Shown in pieces: positions 62,217-64,000 of a stretch of DNA of 64,000 nucleotides. The stretch comes from Pseudomonas serbica (GTDB lineage Bacteria; Pseudomonadota; Gammaproteobacteria; Pseudomonadales; Pseudomonadaceae), in the NCBI RefSeq assembly GCF_028823535.1, contig NZ_JAQIYM010000001.1, positions 62,001-126,000 on the forward strand, written 5' to 3'. The translations under genes and the position numbers were made by a program. The notes under the pieces were generated by a model. It ran no database searches, was not told where the DNA came from, and worked only from the letters and a program-made list of their open reading frames with translations. The first letter of the stretch is position 1; every line of letters begins with the position of its first letter.

Positions 62217-63317
62217 TCAAAATTCGATCCGCACATCCCCCTTCGGCACACTGCAGCACGACAGGATGTACCCTTCGGCTTCGTCTTCCTCGGTGATCCC
62301 GCCGTTGTGTTCCATCTCCACTTCGCCGCCCAGCTTCAATACTTTGCAGGTGCCGCAGATGCCCATGCCGCAGGCTTTCGGGATCAGCAAACCCGCCTTC
62401 GCCGCCGCTGCGTGAACGGTTTCGCCCGGCGCAATGCGAATGCTTTTCCCCGACGCGACGAATTCCACCTGATGCAGGTCCGCCACATCGAGTTCCGGTG
62501 CATCGGCCGCCTGTTCGGCGTGTTCCACTGCGTCGGCACGCGCCTCTGGAGGGGTCGCGCCGAAGGACTCCTCGTGGTAACGCGACATGTCGAAGCCAGC
62601 GCCTTCCAGCAAACGCTTGACCGCATTCATGTACGGTGTCGGGCCGCAGCAGAACACTTCGCGCTCAAGGAAGTCCGGCGCCATCAATTCAAGCATTCGC
62701 TGGTTGAGGTAACCGCGATAACCGGCCCAGGGCTCACCCATGCCATGCTTCTCGCAGATCAGGTGCAGGCTGAAGTTATCGATCCGCGACGCCATGTGTT
62801 CCAGCTCGCGGTGGTAAATGATGTCCTTGGGCGAACGGGCGCTGTGGATAAACACCATGTCGACATTGCCGTTGGTGTCGTAGAACCAGCGTGCCATGGA
62901 CATGACCGGCGTGATACCCACACCGCCGCTGAGGTAAAGCACCTTTGGCGCGGTGAAATCCATGGCATTGAACAGCCCGACCGGCCCGTGCACCGCCAGC
63001 TCCTGGCCTTCGTGCAAGGTGTCGTGCAGCCAGTTGGACACCTTGCCGCCCGGCACACGCTTGATGGTCACCGAAAAGCTGTACGGTACCGACGGCGAGC
63101 TGGAAATGGTGTACGAACGCATGATCGGCTGGCCTTCGATTTCCAGCTCCAGGGTGACAAACTGCCCCGGCTTGAAGAAGAACAGGATCGGCTGGTCGGC
63201 CATGAAGCAGAAGGTACGCACATCCCAGGTTTCCTGGATGACTTTGACGCAACGGACGATGTGCCGACCATTGGCCCAGGTCTGGGTGGTTACCGGGTTC
63301 AGGAAGCTGTTGGACAT
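62217..63317 (-). CDS. gbcB: Glycine betaine monooxygenase reductase subunit
   Basis: GbcB passes electrons from NAD(P)H to the Rieske oxygenase GbcA. The 366-residue protein has an FNR-type flavin domain (MRSYTISSSPS near 90-100), an NAD domain (LSGGVGITPVMSM) and a C-terminal plant-type 2Fe-2S domain with C316, C321, C324 and C354. Start MSNSFLNPVTTQ at 63317 was chosen over the upstream open frame. It is divergent from gbcA, as in P. aeruginosa where GbdR controls both. Confidence 0.94.
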   Translation of the reverse strand: MSNSFLNPVTTQTWANGRHIVRCVKVIQETWDVRTFCFMADQPILFFFKPGQFVTLELEIEGQPIMRSYTISSSPSVPYSFSVTIKRVPGGKVSNWLHDTLHEGQELAVHGPVGLFNAMDFTAPKVLYLSGGVGITPVMSMARWFYDTNGNVDMVFIHSARSPKDIIYHRELEHMASRIDNFSLHLICEKHGMGEPWAGYRGYLNQRMLELMAPDFLEREVFCCGPTPYMNAVKRLLEGAGFDMSRYHEESFGATPPEARADAVEHAEQAADAPELDVADLHQVEFVASGKSIRIAPGETVHAAAAKAGLLIPKACGMGICGTCKVLKLGGEVEMEHNGGITEEDEAEGYILSCCSVPKGDVRIEF

Positions 63318-63613
63318 GCTGATCTCCACGGCCGACTGTCGGCCTTCATGTTGGCGATTCTGCGTATAGCGCGAAACACCCATTTACCTATCTGCGACAT
63401 TCACATGCTTATCGCGACCAGCCCCCAACTACCGGGGCTTGCGCGTCGGGAACAGATTGCACCATGTCGCCCATGGATAAGGTTCTGGCCAGCGCCGGCC
63501 CCACACTCGCCCCATACCAAGACACATTCTTTACACCTTGCGTAGCTACCCACAGCAGTACACCTGATCAGCCACTTTTCGCGGCCACGCAGATGGCCTT
63601 GAGGAAATACACG
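63318..63613. promoter_or_regulatory. Divergent gbcB-gbcA promoter region
   Basis: This 296-base gene-free region must hold both promoters and the GbdR site. GCGACA-type half-sites occur at about 63393, 63412 (GCGACC) and, inverted as TGTCGC, at 63464. I cannot confirm that these are GbdR boxes. GAGGAAA precedes the gbcA ATG. Confidence 0.5.
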
Positions 63614-64000
63614 ATGGACGTCACTACTACCCTGAGCCTGGGCGATCCGCTGGAACCCGCACGCAAGGCCACCGCGCAGATGCTGCAAGAGCGCGAGCGC
63701 ACCTTCTCGCTGCCACAGCCGTTCTACTCTGACGAGCGCCTGTTTGATATCGACATGCAGGAAATCTTTCAGAAAGAATGGTTGATCGCCGGCATGACCT
63801 GCGAAATCCCTGCCAAGGGCAACTACCTGACCCTGCAAGTTGGCAAGAACCCGATCATCGTGATTCGTGGCGCTGAAGGTGTAGTGCACGCATTCCATAA
63901 CGTCTGCCGCCACCGTGGCTCGCGCCTGTGCACCAGCGAAAAAGGCAAGGTCGCCAAGCTGGTTTGCCACTATCACCAATGGACCTACGAACTCGACGGT
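63614..64000 (+). CDS. gbcA: Glycine betaine monooxygenase oxygenase subunit, N-terminal part (3' end outside window)
   Basis: GbcA removes one methyl group from glycine betaine, giving dimethylglycine and formaldehyde. The 129 visible residues end within the Rieske domain. The 2Fe-2S ligands C98/H100 (NVCRHRGS) and C118/H121 (LVCHYHQWTY) are intact. The catalytic non-haem iron domain lies beyond the window; about 300 further residues are expected. The opening MDVTTTLSLGDPLEPARKAT and the divergent gbcB support the name. Confidence 0.95.
   Translation, partial: MDVTTTLSLGDPLEPARKATAQMLQERERTFSLPQPFYSDERLFDIDMQEIFQKEWLIAGMTCEIPAKGNYLTLQVGKNPIIVIRGAEGVVHAFHNVCRHRGSRLCTSEKGKVAKLVCHYHQWTYELDG

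Noticed and set aside
62843..62851. Third exact DnaA box (TGTGGATAA)
   Set aside because: It lies inside the gbcB coding sequence and one such match is expected by chance in 64 kb.

Overview
The window looks like chromosome from a Pseudomonas of the P. fluorescens group. Four things point there: high GC with C/G-ending codons, many REP/REPIN palindromes with the core GAGCGAGCCTGCTCGC, Pseudomonas-type gene blocks (davBA-pqqFABCDE, bioBFHCD beside acyl-CoA dehydrogenases, glyA-soxBDAG-purU-fdhA, gbcA/gbcB), and no plasmid or phage backbone. I see no rRNA, tRNA, CRISPR array or intact insertion sequence. All assignments come from reading the sequence and from memory of the families; no search was run.

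Layout. 1-9791 (+): the 3' part of davB with davA (lysine to 5-aminovalerate), then pqqF, pqqA, pqqB, pqqC, pqqD, pqqE and an S9 peptidase. 9797-12549: a Pmp3-like membrane peptide, a class III aminotransferase and a divergent LysR regulator. 12777-20479 (-): three paralogous ~600-residue acyl-CoA dehydrogenases, a membrane diguanylate cyclase and a tiny flagellar-rod-like protein; tandem PsrA-like operators precede the outermost dehydrogenase. 20588-25175 (-): bioB-bioF-bioH-bioC-bioD. 25272-31787: comF, modE, a Tat-exported PhoX phosphatase, srkA, rarD and a GcvR-like ACT protein, with a small cluster of DnaA boxes between the last two. 32257-37881: malate synthase G, a REC-only response regulator, and a cNMP/CBS/DUF294 protein translationally coupled to a DEDDh exonuclease. 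38035-43448: a complete cell-surface-signalling iron locus (FecI-type sigma, FecR-type regulator, STN-containing TonB receptor, PepSY membrane protein, small membrane protein), closest in layout to foxIRAB. 43722-45802: an MFS transporter with a clear promoter/operator and a glutathione transferase. 45821-50183: two orphan Rhs-core genes with unrelated tails, flanking a retropepsin-like protease, an acyltransferase and a DUF2780 protein. 50230-59284 (-): fdhA, purU, soxG, soxA, soxD, soxB, glyA. 59570-62088: a TraX-like protein, ltaE and an unknown AT-rich gene with four tandem in-frame start codons. 62217-64000: gbcB and the 5' part of divergent gbcA.

How the genes work together. The right end is a nearly complete route from glycine betaine to serine. 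GbcAB demethylates betaine. SoxBDAG oxidises sarcosine to glycine and makes formaldehyde or 5,10-methylene-THF. FdhA and PurU dispose of the one-carbon units, and GlyA joins glycine to a one-carbon unit. The dimethylglycine step (dgcAB) is not in view. The left end couples lysine catabolism to PQQ synthesis. The middle joins biotin synthesis to fatty-acid beta-oxidation.

The most unusual material is the orphan Rhs pair. Both genes carry the same 23-bp upstream element and have their ribosome-binding sites buried in hairpins. Also notable are the 98-residue flagellar-rod-like mini-protein, the DnaA-box cluster, and the start-codon repeat gene.
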